From the NCBI GenBank assembly GCA_038247245.1, contig JBBRVE010000005.1, positions 11,178 through 75,177 on the forward strand: DNA of 64,000 bases. The letters are read 5' to 3'. Below are positions 25,976 through 35,246 of this stretch, one piece after another. Source of the DNA: JAPWJZ01 sp038247245 (GTDB taxonomy: Bacteria > Pseudomonadota > Alphaproteobacteria > Micavibrionales > UBA2020). Every line of letters begins with the position of its first letter. Position 1 is the stretch's first letter. Below the pieces are notes generated by a model, which was given only the letters and a program-made list of their open reading frames with translations, did no database searches and had not been told where the DNA came from. A program made the translations under genes and the position numbers.

Positions 25976-27919
25976 TTAGGCCGTCGTGCCCTGCATCGGC
26001 GTATCAATCGTCACCCATTTTTGCGCGCGGGTCTGGAAGCTGATTCCGCCTTCCATTTCGGCCTGCTTCAACCCCTTAGTAAAGCTCCCCATCAATTCGC
26101 GGCGCATGGATTCCGGCAGGGCATCGGCGCTGCGCAGGATCAGATCAAATGTTTTCTTGCGCAGCAACCCGTCCAGCTGCATATCGCCCATGCGCGAGAG
26201 GTGCAAGTTCAGGATAAAGCGCGTGGGCGCGGCAGCGCGCGCATCGCCGTCTTTTTCGGGCGTGTCGTCCTGGTTCTGGCGGCGGATATAGAATTGCATC
26301 TGGCCGATTTCGCCGTCATGCATCATCGGCATCGAAATCGCGCGCCATTCGCCGGATAAAGGTTCTTTCGACTGCGCTGAAATCTTGCCGAAATCGCCGG
26401 TCAGGCGGTCGGCGAGCGATGATTTGCCCGCCTGCCGCAGCGATTGCAGCGTGCCCTCGCCCAGCCAGCTTTCAACCGCGCCGCTGCGCAGTGCCGCAAG
26501 GAAAAACAGCGCGGTCGGCACAAGGCGGGGCGTGGGCGACGGAATGCTGTCCTTAATCGCCTGCGCATTCGGCATTGCGCCAAGTGCCGCCAAGGCATCC
26601 ATCGTTTCCTGCAGCGCAGGCCAAGTGGTGCTCCAGAGCGGCGTGAAACCGGACGGTGCGGCGGTTTGGCGCAACGCATCCATCTGGAAGCTGGTCATGA
26701 CCTGTTGCGGCGTCATGGGCGTTGATTCAAACACGACCTGCGTGCCGATGGGCAGCGATGCGGGCATACGCAGCAGGAAACTCTGCCCGCCGGCGCGGAT
26801 GGACGGTTGGCCGTTGGTCGTGACGAATTCAACCTCGCCCAGTATCTGCCCCTGTTGCGGCAGGGGCGGCGCTTCGCCCAGCGGCGTAACACTGACAATG
26901 CGCAGCTGGCTCATGCTCGGGATCAACCCCTGCAATCCCTGCGGCATATCTGTTTTCTGCCCGCCCGCCATGCGCGGCATGATGCCGCCGGGGCCGGGAT
27001 TGGCATTTTGAAGGCTTTCAATCAGCGGCAGCAATCCTTTCAACGCGCCAACGCCGGTCGGCGGCGGCGCATTGCCCGTGCCCTTGCCAGCCGGAACGGG
27101 CAGGGGTGGCATGTCGGTTTCGGCTGCGGGTATACCGGATGGCGCATTTTGTGGCAGCGGTGTTTGCGTTTGTGCCTGCGCAGGTGCCTGTGTTTGCGTT
27201 GGCAGGGGTACGGGCGGCAGTTGTATCATCTGCGAAAGTTTCGCGGCAACCTCCGGCTTCGCCAGGTAATTCAAAATTGCCTGCTGTTGTTCCGGCGGCA
27301 GTTTTTGCAAGGCGGCGAGTTTATCGGGCGCTGCCGCCAGTTGCAGGATAACCTCGTCCGGCACAGGCAGAGGTTTTGGCAACTGGCGCAGCATATCAGG
27401 CGTCAGGCGTTCCAGCACCTGCGCGGCGCGTTGAAGCGGGATATCGGATTCCTGCGCTGGCTGCGGGTTGACGGCCTCGTCTCTCATGACAAGAGCGGTT
27501 ACGACATCGCCCGGCTTCAATGGTGGCGCGGGCGGCAATTTGGGCGCTGGCGGTAATATCTGTTCGGCACTTTCGGCGGCCTTAGCCTTCTCGCGCAGCA
27601 GCGTGATCTGCGCCATCAAACCGATATTTTTGCCGCGCGTGAGTTCGAGCATCACCGTGGCATCTTTGGGGATCGGCTTGTCGCTGTTAACGACAATCTC
27701 GCCGCGTGATGTGGCGATGCGGGTTTCTCCGGTCTCGCGGTTTTGCGATACCACGCGGCCTTCCAGTTTAAGGGGCGTGCGCTCAGCGGAGATATCGGCG
27801 GGGGATTGCCTGACGGGCGCGGCTTCGTCCAATAAACGCTGCGTACCCTGGGGCTTGGCAGCCGTCGCGGCGGCCAGCACGTTGGAGGGCGGCTTGGGCG
27901 GGATGGATGAATCGCTCAT
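25976..27919 (-). CDS. FliK-like flagellar protein (second hook-length-control-type gene)
   Basis: A 647-residue protein. The N-terminal part contains a small beta domain (LEGRVVSQNRETGETRIATS), then long Pro/Ala/Gln-rich low-complexity linkers (about 115-310). The C-terminal domain (about 540-640: 'GQMQFYIRRQ', 'RFILNLHLSRMGDMQLDGLL') resembles the FliK C-terminal (Flg_hook) domain, in which a hydrophobic strand is followed by L-x-x-M/L-G-x-x-x-V/L. A more typical FliK is encoded at 45456-46838. It is the last gene of the fliF-to-flhG operon, 17 nt after flhG. Hook-length or rod-length control is inferred. Confidence 0.65.
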   Translation of the reverse strand: MSDSSIPPKPPSNVLAAATAAKPQGTQRLLDEAAPVRQSPADISAERTPLKLEGRVVSQNRETGETRIATSRGEIVVNSDKPIPKDATVMLELTRGKNIGLMAQITLLREKAKAAESAEQILPPAPKLPPAPPLKPGDVVTALVMRDEAVNPQPAQESDIPLQRAAQVLERLTPDMLRQLPKPLPVPDEVILQLAAAPDKLAALQKLPPEQQQAILNYLAKPEVAAKLSQMIQLPPVPLPTQTQAPAQAQTQTPLPQNAPSGIPAAETDMPPLPVPAGKGTGNAPPPTGVGALKGLLPLIESLQNANPGPGGIMPRMAGGQKTDMPQGLQGLIPSMSQLRIVSVTPLGEAPPLPQQGQILGEVEFVTTNGQPSIRAGGQSFLLRMPASLPIGTQVVFESTPMTPQQVMTSFQMDALRQTAAPSGFTPLWSTTWPALQETMDALAALGAMPNAQAIKDSIPSPTPRLVPTALFFLAALRSGAVESWLGEGTLQSLRQAGKSSLADRLTGDFGKISAQSKEPLSGEWRAISMPMMHDGEIGQMQFYIRRQNQDDTPEKDGDARAAAPTRFILNLHLSRMGDMQLDGLLRKKTFDLILRSADALPESMRRELMGSFTKGLKQAEMEGGISFQTRAQKWVTIDTPMQGTTA

Positions 27920-27936
27920 GTCCCCGCGCTCCGATG

Positions 27937-28737
27937 CTAGACGAGGATTTCGGCGACCACGCGGTCGGCGATTTTTTCAAGGTCCTGTGCGGTCTCGGTA
28001 TTGGGCGACCGGATAAGGAACGGTGTTTGCGCGCGGATGGCATCGCGCACACGTTTATCCTGCCGGATAATGCCCATCAGCGGCGGCGAGAGTTTCAGGA
28101 AGTTCTTGGCGGCCTTCAGGATCGTGCCGTAAGTGCCTTCGCCTTCTTTTTCGCTGCCCGTCTGGTTGACGATAATTTTCAGGTTATCGCCATGCCCTGC
28201 GGCATGGCTGAGTTTAATAAACGCATAGGCATCAGTCAGCGCGGTCGGTTCATCCGTTGTGATGACAAAGGTCACATCGGCGGCAGCCGCCATGAAACGC
28301 ACGGTGCGGTCGATGCCCGCGCCAAGGTCGATGATGATGGCATCGTATTTCGGCAGCAGTCCGCGGATCTGTTCCATCAATTCCTGCAAACGCGGCAATG
28401 CCATGGCGGAAAGCGAGCCGTGGCCGGAACGTCCCGCAATCACGTCAAATCCGCCTTCTTCATACGGCGTGATGACTTGCGCAAGGGTCAGGTTGCCCTC
28501 GATCACGTCATTCAGGTCGCGTTTTGCCATCAATCCCAACTGGACGTCGATATTGGCGAGGCCCAGATCGCCGTCGAACAGCAAAACCTTTTTCCCGCGC
28601 TGTGTCAGGGCGTGGCAGAGCGTGATGGAAAACCATGTCTTGCCGACGCCGCCCTTGCCGGATGCAACAGCAAAAAGTTTTTGCGCGGGCGCCTCGCCAG
28701 TGGTGTTCGTTGGCGGCTGTTTTGTTTTTGTGGTCAT
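27937..28737 (-). CDS. flhG: MinD-like ATPase FlhG
   Basis: Controls flagellum number and placement together with FlhF. The 266-residue protein has a deviant Walker A KGGVGKT (28-34), 'LLFDGDLGLANIDVQLGL' and 'YDAIIIDLGAGID', typical of ParA/MinD ATPases of the FlhG/YlxH group. A ~20-residue polar N-terminus could be the FlhF-activating segment. Start overlaps the flhF stop by ATGA. The C-terminal amphipathic helix 'EDLEKIADRVVAEILV'-like end is compatible with membrane association. Confidence 0.9.
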   Translation of the reverse strand: MTTKTKQPPTNTTGEAPAQKLFAVASGKGGVGKTWFSITLCHALTQRGKKVLLFDGDLGLANIDVQLGLMAKRDLNDVIEGNLTLAQVITPYEEGGFDVIAGRSGHGSLSAMALPRLQELMEQIRGLLPKYDAIIIDLGAGIDRTVRFMAAAADVTFVITTDEPTALTDAYAFIKLSHAAGHGDNLKIIVNQTGSEKEGEGTYGTILKAAKNFLKLSPPLMGIIRQDKRVRDAIRAQTPFLIRSPNTETAQDLEKIADRVVAEILV

Positions 28738-29720
28738 GACTTGCCTTTCTTCGCCTTGCCCGATGCGGGAACATGCGGCATCAGGAAATCCGCGAGTGTG
28801 TCGGGGGTCAGCGTGATAATGCCATTGGCAACCTGTGGCGTATGGCTGGCCGCGCCGAAAACGAGGCCGCCCTTGTCCGCCGCGCTTAAAATGCCGCCGA
28901 TACGACGCGCGAAATCAAGGCGCGTGGGGATCAGGCGGCGCACCCCGATAATGTCGAACGTCATCGCCATTTCGGCGCTTTCCTCCGCATCGAACCCTGC
29001 GGGCAGCACCAGTGCGGCGTCCATATCGGCAACGCCCATCAGTTTCAGCAGCGTTTTCATTTCGGCGGGGTCGAACGGGTTCAGCCCGCCGGTATCGATG
29101 ATGATCGGCGATGCGTTCTTGATCTTCGCGAGTGCGGCGGCCAGCGTTTTCGCATCTTCCGCCTGATACAGCGGCAGTTTCATGATATCGAGGAAGGCGG
29201 ACAGCTGCTCGATGCCGCCCGCGCGCGCGATATCGGTCGTGATAATGGCGGGTTTCTGGCCGCTCATGACGGCGGCGGCCGCCATCTTGGCCGTCATCAG
29301 CGTCTTGCCCGCACCCGGCGGGCCGACGAGGATCAGCGGCTTGGGCGTTTTTTTGGCGGGCGTATCGAATTTGAAAATCTTGCCCAGCGCACCCGCCAGC
29401 ATCTTCTTCGGCTCACGCGCTGGCAGCACCATGGCGGCGGCGACGATTTTTTCGCTGACATTGCCCGGCACGCGGTGCTTCAGCAGCGCATCGGTGATCA
29501 TCTCGATCATTTCTTCTTCGTCATAGGGCTGCGGGTCGCGCAGCGTGCCGGCTTTCGGTTTTTGCGCGACCGGCAATTCATCCTGTTCGACCGCCGCGGT
29601 CACGCGGATCCAGCCGCCGGCTTCCTTGGTGCTCACGATGATGGCGTCGTCGCCCAATGCTTCCTTGATCTGGCGCATGGCGTCGGTCATCGTTTTTGCT
29701 TCGAATGATTTAAGGCGCAT
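28734..29720 (-). CDS. flhF: SRP-type GTPase FlhF
   Basis: Positions the flagellum at the pole. The 328 residues comprise an N-terminal basic/helical segment (MRLKSFEAKTMTDAMRQIKE), a linker, and an NG domain with G1 GPPGAGKT (133-140). The motif regions TTDIARAGGIEQL and 'IIIDTGGLNPFD' replace the usual DTYRxGAxEQL and DTAGR, so the GTPase motifs are somewhat divergent. Between flhA (10 nt) and flhG (ATGA overlap), the standard flhA-flhF-flhG order. Confidence 0.9.
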   Translation of the reverse strand: MRLKSFEAKTMTDAMRQIKEALGDDAIIVSTKEAGGWIRVTAAVEQDELPVAQKPKAGTLRDPQPYDEEEMIEMITDALLKHRVPGNVSEKIVAAAMVLPAREPKKMLAGALGKIFKFDTPAKKTPKPLILVGPPGAGKTLMTAKMAAAAVMSGQKPAIITTDIARAGGIEQLSAFLDIMKLPLYQAEDAKTLAAALAKIKNASPIIIDTGGLNPFDPAEMKTLLKLMGVADMDAALVLPAGFDAEESAEMAMTFDIIGVRRLIPTRLDFARRIGGILSAADKGGLVFGAASHTPQVANGIITLTPDTLADFLMPHVPASGKAKKGKS

Positions 29721-29729
29721 GTGCTGCTA

Positions 29730-31814
29730 TCACGTTATTTGTGCGAAAGTGCGGATTTTCGCACGCGGGTGGATTTCGTTTTGCGACATCACGATCGTCT
29801 GCGGGCGGAACCGTTCGATGATCGAGCGCACATAGGGGCGGATGCCGGGGCTGGTCAGCAGGACGGGGCTTTCACCCTTCATCGCCATGTCTTCATATAC
29901 CGTGCGCACGGACTGGATGAATTGCTGCAGGCGCGACGGCGCCATGGCGAGCTGTTTTTCCTCGCCCTGGCCGACTAGCGCCTCGGCAAAGGCCTGTTCC
30001 CATTCGCCGGAGAGCGTGACGAGCGGCAGGATGCCCGCATTGTTGCTGTTCTGGTCGCAGATCTGGCGGGCAAGGCGCGCGCGCACATGTTCGGTGATCA
30101 TGGTGACGTTGCTGGTAAATCCCGTCGCCTCCGCCACGCCTTCCAGAATGGTGGGCAGGTCGCGGATAGAGATGCGCTCGGAGACGAGGTTCTGCAGCAC
30201 GCGCTGCAGTCCGGTCACGGTAATCTTGGTCGGCAGGACGTCGGCCACCAGCTTCTGGTGCGCCTTGGGCAGTTCATCCAGCAGCTTTTGCGTTTCGGCA
30301 TAGGACAGCAGGTCGGGCATGTTGTCCTTGATGACTTCGGTGATATGCGTCGTGACGACCGTTGCTGGATCGACCACGGTATAGCCGCGGAAATGCGCTT
30401 CTTCGCGGTAATCGGGGCTGATCCACATGGCGGGCAGGCCAAAGGTCGGTTCGCGCGTGACTTCGCCCGGCAATTCGATTTTATCGCCCGTCGGGTTCAT
30501 GCACAGCAGCATGTCGGGGCGGATATCGCCCTTGCCGGCCTCGATTTCCTTGATGCGCACGACATAGGAATTGGCGGCCAGTTGCAGGTTATCCTGAATG
30601 CGGACGGAGGGCAGGATAAAGCCCATGTCTTCCGCCAGCTGGCGGCGCAGGCCCTTGATCTGGTCGGTCAGGCGGCCCTTTTCGGGGTTATTGACGAGTG
30701 GCAGCAGGCCATAGCCCAGTTCCACGCGGATGTTATCAATCGCCAATGCCTTGGAAATCGGTTCTTCCGCCACCGGCACTTTGGCAATCGCGGCCTGTTC
30801 TTCGGTCGCCTTGGTCGATGCGGTTTTTTTGCGGGTTTCGATGGTGTTATACGCGAAGATGCCCGCCGTTCCCGCCATGATAAGGAAGGGGAGCGCGGGA
30901 ATGCCGGGTATGACGGCCAGCACGGCCATCAGCACGGCGCTCATGATCAACGCCTGCGGGTAATTGCTCAGCTGCGCAAAGACGGCTTTTTCGGCCGAGC
31001 CGGAAACGCCCGCTTTTGATACCAGCATACCCGATGCGATGGAAACGATCAGCGCGGGGATCTGGGTGACAAGGCCGTCACCGATGGTCAGGTGGGTGTA
31101 GAAATGCGACGCGTCGTCAAAGCTCAGGTCTTTTTGCACCATGCCGATGACGATGCCGGCGACCACGTTGATGAACACGATCAGGATGCCGGCGATGGCG
31201 TCGCCGCGCACGAATTTCGCCGCACCGTCCATGGCGCCGAAGAAGGTGCTTTCCTGCTCCAGCTGCGATCTGCGGAAACGGGCTTCTTTTTCGTCGATCA
31301 TGCCGGCGGAAAGGTCGGCGTCGATCGCCATTTGCTTGCCGGGCATGGCGTCCAGACTGAAACGCGCCGCGACTTCGGCGATGCGGCCCGCGCCCTTGGT
31401 GATGACGACGAAGTTGACGATGGTCAAAATCGCGAAAACGATGATACCGATGACGAAGTTATCGCCCATGACGAAACTGCCGAAGGCCTCGATCACATGT
31501 CCGGCGGCGGAATTACCCTCGTGCCCATGCGCCAGAATGAGCCGCGTCGAGGCAAGGTTCAGCGCAAGCCGTATCATGGTCGCGACCAAAAGGATGGTCG
31601 GGAATGACGACAATTCCAGCGGTTTTTCGATAAACAGCACCGTCATCAGGATCAGGACGGAGAAGGTGAGCGACAGCGCGAGCGCGGCATCAAGCAGCCA
31701 GGGCGGCATCGGCAGGATCAGCACGACCAGGATCGCGATAATGCCAAAGGCGAAAATCACATCGCTGCGGATGCGGAAATTAGAGCCGAAACTGGATGCG
31801 CCTGCTTCAGCCAT
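29730..31814 (-). CDS. flhA: Flagellar type III export component FlhA
   Basis: Inner-membrane export gate. The 694-residue protein has about eight membrane helices in residues 20-330, the FHIPEP-region signature 'NFVVITKGAGRIAEVAARFSL', and the conserved 'DALPGKQMAID'-type loop (here DAMPGKQMAIDADLSAGMI). The C-terminal cytoplasmic domain (about 360-694) binds chaperone-substrate complexes. It lies 3 nt after flbD. Length and motifs normal. Confidence 0.96.
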   Translation of the reverse strand: MAEAGASSFGSNFRIRSDVIFAFGIIAILVVLILPMPPWLLDAALALSLTFSVLILMTVLFIEKPLELSSFPTILLVATMIRLALNLASTRLILAHGHEGNSAAGHVIEAFGSFVMGDNFVIGIIVFAILTIVNFVVITKGAGRIAEVAARFSLDAMPGKQMAIDADLSAGMIDEKEARFRRSQLEQESTFFGAMDGAAKFVRGDAIAGILIVFINVVAGIVIGMVQKDLSFDDASHFYTHLTIGDGLVTQIPALIVSIASGMLVSKAGVSGSAEKAVFAQLSNYPQALIMSAVLMAVLAVIPGIPALPFLIMAGTAGIFAYNTIETRKKTASTKATEEQAAIAKVPVAEEPISKALAIDNIRVELGYGLLPLVNNPEKGRLTDQIKGLRRQLAEDMGFILPSVRIQDNLQLAANSYVVRIKEIEAGKGDIRPDMLLCMNPTGDKIELPGEVTREPTFGLPAMWISPDYREEAHFRGYTVVDPATVVTTHITEVIKDNMPDLLSYAETQKLLDELPKAHQKLVADVLPTKITVTGLQRVLQNLVSERISIRDLPTILEGVAEATGFTSNVTMITEHVRARLARQICDQNSNNAGILPLVTLSGEWEQAFAEALVGQGEEKQLAMAPSRLQQFIQSVRTVYEDMAMKGESPVLLTSPGIRPYVRSIIERFRPQTIVMSQNEIHPRAKIRTFAQIT

Positions 31815-31817
31815 CTA

Positions 31818-33182
31818 TTATTTCCCGCCTTCCGCGACCGACAGGCCGGGATCGCCGTATTCCTTCAGCTTGTTCCGCAGCGTGCGGATGGAAATGCCGA
31901 GGATATTGGCGGCATGTGTGCGGTTGCCCAAGCAATGGTCGAGCGTGTTCAGGATAAGCTCGCGTTCCACATCGGCGACGGTGCGGCCGACAAGCGCGGG
32001 CTGGTCGCTGCCTGCGGCGGGTGCGGCGGCTTTTTCGACGGCCTTGGCGGCGGCAGCGGCGGCTTGCGCGACGCTGGCGGCTTTTTGCCCGGCCAGCATG
32101 ATGGAGGTCGGTTCAATCTCCGCCTCCTGCGACACAAGGATGGCGCGGTGCATGGTGTTTTCAAGTTCGCGCACGTTGCCCTGCCAGTGGTGCGCGCGCA
32201 GTTTTTCGGTGGCGGCGGGCGACAGGCGCTTGTTCGGGATGCCGTTCTGCTCGCTGTATTTCGCGGCGAACATGGCAGCCAGCGGCACGATATCGGCCGG
32301 ACGTTCGCGCAGGGCGGGCAGTTGCAGGTTGATGACGTTGAGGCGGAAATAAAGGTCTTCGCGGAATTTGCCTTCGCTGACGGCCTGTTCCATGTCGCGG
32401 TTGGATGTGGCGATCAGGCGGATGTCGATTTTCACGGGCGCGTTGCCGCCCACGCGGTCGATCACGCGCTCCTGAATGGCGCGCAACAGTTTTGCCTGCA
32501 GCGACGGGTGCATCTCGCTCACTTCGTCGAGCAGCAGCGTGCCGCCGTTCGCTTCCTCGAATTTCCCCGTGCGGCGGGCGACTGCGCCGGTGAAGGAGCC
32601 TTTTTCATGCCCGAACAGTTCGGATTCCAGCAGGCTTTCGGGAATGGCGGCGCAGTTGATGGAGATGAACGGGCCGTTATGGCGCTTGCTCTTCTGGTGG
32701 ATGTAGCGCGACATCACCTCTTTGCCCGTGCCGGATTCGCCGGTGATGAGGATCGTGGCATCCGACGGCGCGACGCGGTCGGCGACCTGCAAAATCGCCT
32801 TCATACTGGCATCGCCCGCAATCATGGCGTTGCTTTCTTCCGTCACGGCCTGCAGCACGGCGGCGATCAGCTCGGCATTCGGGGGCAGGGGAATGTATTC
32901 CTTGGCTCCCGCCTTGATCGCGCGCACGGCGGTTGCGGCGTCGGTGTTGATGCCGCAGGCGACGACGGGCACGACGAAGCGTTCTTCCTTCAGCTGCACG
33001 ATGAAGCCCGCGATATCCTGCTTCACATCGATCATGATGAGGTCCGCGCCGCGGCCGGAACGTAAGGCACCGAGCGCCTGTTCGGCGTCTTCGGTATGCG
33101 TAACCTTGGCCCCGCGGCTGATGGCGATTTTGCCAGCCGTGCTGATTTGGCCGTTGAGGCTGCCGACGATCATCAGGCGCAT
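31818..33182 (-). CDS. flbD: Sigma-54-dependent flagellar regulator FlbD
   Basis: Activates sigma-54 promoters of late flagellar genes. The 454 residues comprise a degenerate receiver (MRLMIVGSLNG lacks the acidic pair, though 'MIDVKQD' keeps a central Asp), an AAA+ domain with Walker A TGESGTGKE, the sigma-54-contacting loop as GSFTGA, and 'GGTLLLDEVSEM'. A Fis-type helix-turn-helix follows (CLGNRTHAANILGISIRTLR). The loss of the receiver pocket is also seen in Caulobacter FlbD, which is controlled by FliX; fliX is at 49191. Its likely targets are the three -24/-12 promoters at 44746, 46871 and 49049. Confidence 0.92.
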   Translation of the reverse strand: MRLMIVGSLNGQISTAGKIAISRGAKVTHTEDAEQALGALRSGRGADLIMIDVKQDIAGFIVQLKEERFVVPVVACGINTDAATAVRAIKAGAKEYIPLPPNAELIAAVLQAVTEESNAMIAGDASMKAILQVADRVAPSDATILITGESGTGKEVMSRYIHQKSKRHNGPFISINCAAIPESLLESELFGHEKGSFTGAVARRTGKFEEANGGTLLLDEVSEMHPSLQAKLLRAIQERVIDRVGGNAPVKIDIRLIATSNRDMEQAVSEGKFREDLYFRLNVINLQLPALRERPADIVPLAAMFAAKYSEQNGIPNKRLSPAATEKLRAHHWQGNVRELENTMHRAILVSQEAEIEPTSIMLAGQKAASVAQAAAAAAKAVEKAAAPAAGSDQPALVGRTVADVERELILNTLDHCLGNRTHAANILGISIRTLRNKLKEYGDPGLSVAEGGK

Positions 33183-33216
33183 CTAAGGATTATCCCGTCT
33201 ATCGATAAAGGTAGTG

Positions 33217-33540
33217 TTACTGGGATGAGCGGTCGGATTTGACGATCTCGGTCATCGTGACGCCAAGACGGTCTTCGACCACGATCACTTCGCCGCGGGC
33301 GACCAGGCGGTTGTTGACGTAGATGTCAATCGCCTCGCCGACCTTGCGGTCCAGTTCCACGACCGCGCCGCGGCCGAGTTTCAGCAGCTGGCTGACCTGC
33401 ATGGTCGATTTGCCAAGGACTGCGGAAATCTGGACGGGAATGTCGTAGATGGCGTCGATGTCTTTTTTGCGGACTTCGGTCGTCACATGCTCTTCCAGGT
33501 CTTCGAATTCAACCTGCGGCTTGTTCGGTTCGTTGGCCAT
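33217..33540 (-). CDS. fliN: Flagellar motor switch protein FliN
   Basis: C-ring component that binds CheY and FliH. The 107 residues end in a SpoA domain (IYDIPVQISAVLGKSTMQVS, LGRGAVVELDRKVGEAIDIY, NNRLVARGEVIVVEDRLGVT), the canonical FliN form. Located between fliH and flbD in the operon. No fliM is found next to it; it must be elsewhere. Confidence 0.94.
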   Translation of the reverse strand: MANEPNKPQVEFEDLEEHVTTEVRKKDIDAIYDIPVQISAVLGKSTMQVSQLLKLGRGAVVELDRKVGEAIDIYVNNRLVARGEVIVVEDRLGVTMTEIVKSDRSSQ

Positions 33541-33565
33541 TTTTCTCTCCAGTTGTTAAATCTGT

Positions 33566-34210
33566 TCAGTCTTTAATCGTCGATTGCATCCCGGCGATCG
33601 CTTTTGCGAACTCCGATTCAATTTGCGCGTAGAGGCGTTCATACAAACGCTCCGCCCCGCCATCCGCCCATTCGACGCGCACATCGGACGGGGACATGGC
33701 GTCGTCGGACAGCAGGATCAGTTTGCCGGCATATCCTTTGTCGATTGCCATTTTGTCGATGCCGGCCTTCAGTGCGTCCATGTGCAGGGTCGGGATGGTG
33801 ATGGCGATGCGCGGCTCGTCGCGGCGCGCCTCGATTGCTTCGGTAATGACGCGCTCGATCTCGTCCATCGAATAGCGGTCGGCGAATTGGGGCAGCAGTT
33901 TATGCGTCACGCGTGCGGTCAGGCGCACGGTTGCCATCATTTTCTCAATTTCACGCTTGTCTTCGGCAAGGATGAGGCGCTCCAGCAACGTGATGATCTG
34001 GTGGAAACATTTCAGCGCGGTTTCTTCCTGCGCGGCGCGGGTTTCGCGCACGCCTTCGGCCTTGCCTGTTTGCGCGGCCTGCATCTTGGCGAGGATCAGC
34101 TGTTCTTCGGAATAGACAGCATTTTCCGGCAAGGAACTGTCCTTGTCGAAATCATTGGTGTCGAAGAGAAACTTCTTCACCTCGCCGTCATTTTTAGTAG
34201 ATGAGCTCAT
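33566..34210 (-). CDS. fliH: Flagellar assembly protein FliH
   Basis: Regulator and C-ring anchor of FliI. The 214-residue protein has a charged N-terminus, a helical middle (EEQLILAKMQAAQTGKAEGV with Gly/Ala-rich helix) and the V-ATPase-E-like C-terminal domain (VTHKLLPQFADRYSMDEIER, 'ALKAGIDKMAIDKGYAGKLI'). Position between fliG and fliN supports FliH. ATG 34210 is preferred over ATG 34216 because GAAGG lies at better distance; either overlaps the end of fliG. Confidence 0.82.
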   Translation of the reverse strand: MSSSTKNDGEVKKFLFDTNDFDKDSSLPENAVYSEEQLILAKMQAAQTGKAEGVRETRAAQEETALKCFHQIITLLERLILAEDKREIEKMMATVRLTARVTHKLLPQFADRYSMDEIERVITEAIEARRDEPRIAITIPTLHMDALKAGIDKMAIDKGYAGKLILLSDDAMSPSDVRVEWADGGAERLYERLYAQIESEFAKAIAGMQSTIKD

Positions 34211-35210
34211 CTTCATCCTTCGAGGTGATAATCGCAATCTCGCCGCGGTCGGCGAGGTCTTTGGCGGTGGAGACGAGGCTTGCCTGCGCTTCCTCCACAT
34301 CTTTCAGGCGCACGGGGCCCATGGCGCCCATGTCTTCCTTCATGATCTTGGCCGCGCGCTCCGACATGTTCGAGAAGAACAGGTCTTTCATGGCGTCCGA
34401 CGCGCCCTTCAGCGCAAGCGGCAGCATTTCCTTGTTCGCGGAGCGGATAACGGTCTGGATCGCCGACGGGTCGAGGCGGCCGAGGTCTTCGAAGGTGAAC
34501 ATCAGGCTGCGGATTTTCTCGGCGGCGTCGGGGTTGCGCTCTTCCAAATTCGTCATGAATTTGGTTTCGGTCGCGCGTTCCAGATTGTTGAAAATTTCGG
34601 CCATGATCTCGTGGCTGTCGCGGCGGCTGGTTTTCGCGAGGTTCATCATGAATTCGGTGCGGAGCGTTTTTTCGACGTCGTCCAATACTTCCTTCTGCAC
34701 CGCTTCCATGCGGAGCATCCGCATCACGACCTCCATCGCGAAGCCTTCGGGCAGCAGGGCGAGGGTGCGGGCCGAATGTTCGGCGGTGATTTTCGACAGC
34801 ACGACGGCGACGGTCTGCGGGTATTCCTTTTGCAGGAAGTTCGCAAGGATGTCTTCGTTCACGTTGGAGAGCTTTTCCCACATGGTGCGGCCGGCGGGGC
34901 CGCGGATCTCTTCCATGATATTGTCGACTTTATCCTTGCCCAATACCTTTTGGAGCAGGCGTTCGGTTGAATCGAGCGAGCCGACGAGGGAAGAGGTGGA
35001 GGTGATGCTTTCCGCGAATTCGATGAACAAGCGCTCGATGACGCCCGCGCTGACCTTGCCAAGGTTCGACATGGTTTGCGACAGCTGGAGGATTTCTTCC
35101 TCGTCCAGCGCCTCGAACACCTTGGATGTGTATTCCTCGCCCAGCGACAATAGCAGGATCGAGGCCTTCTCGGCCCCGGTCAGCGTGCGATAATCTTCAC
35201 GTACGCGCAT
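34194..35210 (-). CDS. fliG: Flagellar motor switch protein FliG
   Basis: C-ring protein that transmits torque. The 338 residues contain the three FliG domains: N-terminal FliF-binding (LTGAEKASILLLSLGEEYTS), a middle domain with the alphaproteobacterial variant KEYPQT in place of EHPQ, and a C-terminal charged torque helix (LPLALKGASDAMKDLFFSNM, then SERAAKIMKEDM). Hinge 'MFTFEDL' is present. It starts 36 nt after fliF and overlaps fliH by ~17 nt. Confidence 0.95.
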   Translation of the reverse strand: MRVREDYRTLTGAEKASILLLSLGEEYTSKVFEALDEEEILQLSQTMSNLGKVSAGVIERLFIEFAESITSTSSLVGSLDSTERLLQKVLGKDKVDNIMEEIRGPAGRTMWEKLSNVNEDILANFLQKEYPQTVAVVLSKITAEHSARTLALLPEGFAMEVVMRMLRMEAVQKEVLDDVEKTLRTEFMMNLAKTSRRDSHEIMAEIFNNLERATETKFMTNLEERNPDAAEKIRSLMFTFEDLGRLDPSAIQTVIRSANKEMLPLALKGASDAMKDLFFSNMSERAAKIMKEDMGAMGPVRLKDVEEAQASLVSTAKDLADRGEIAIITSKDEDELIY

Positions 35211-35246
35211 TTAACTCTCCCCAAGCCTCAATCCGAATTCCCGGTC

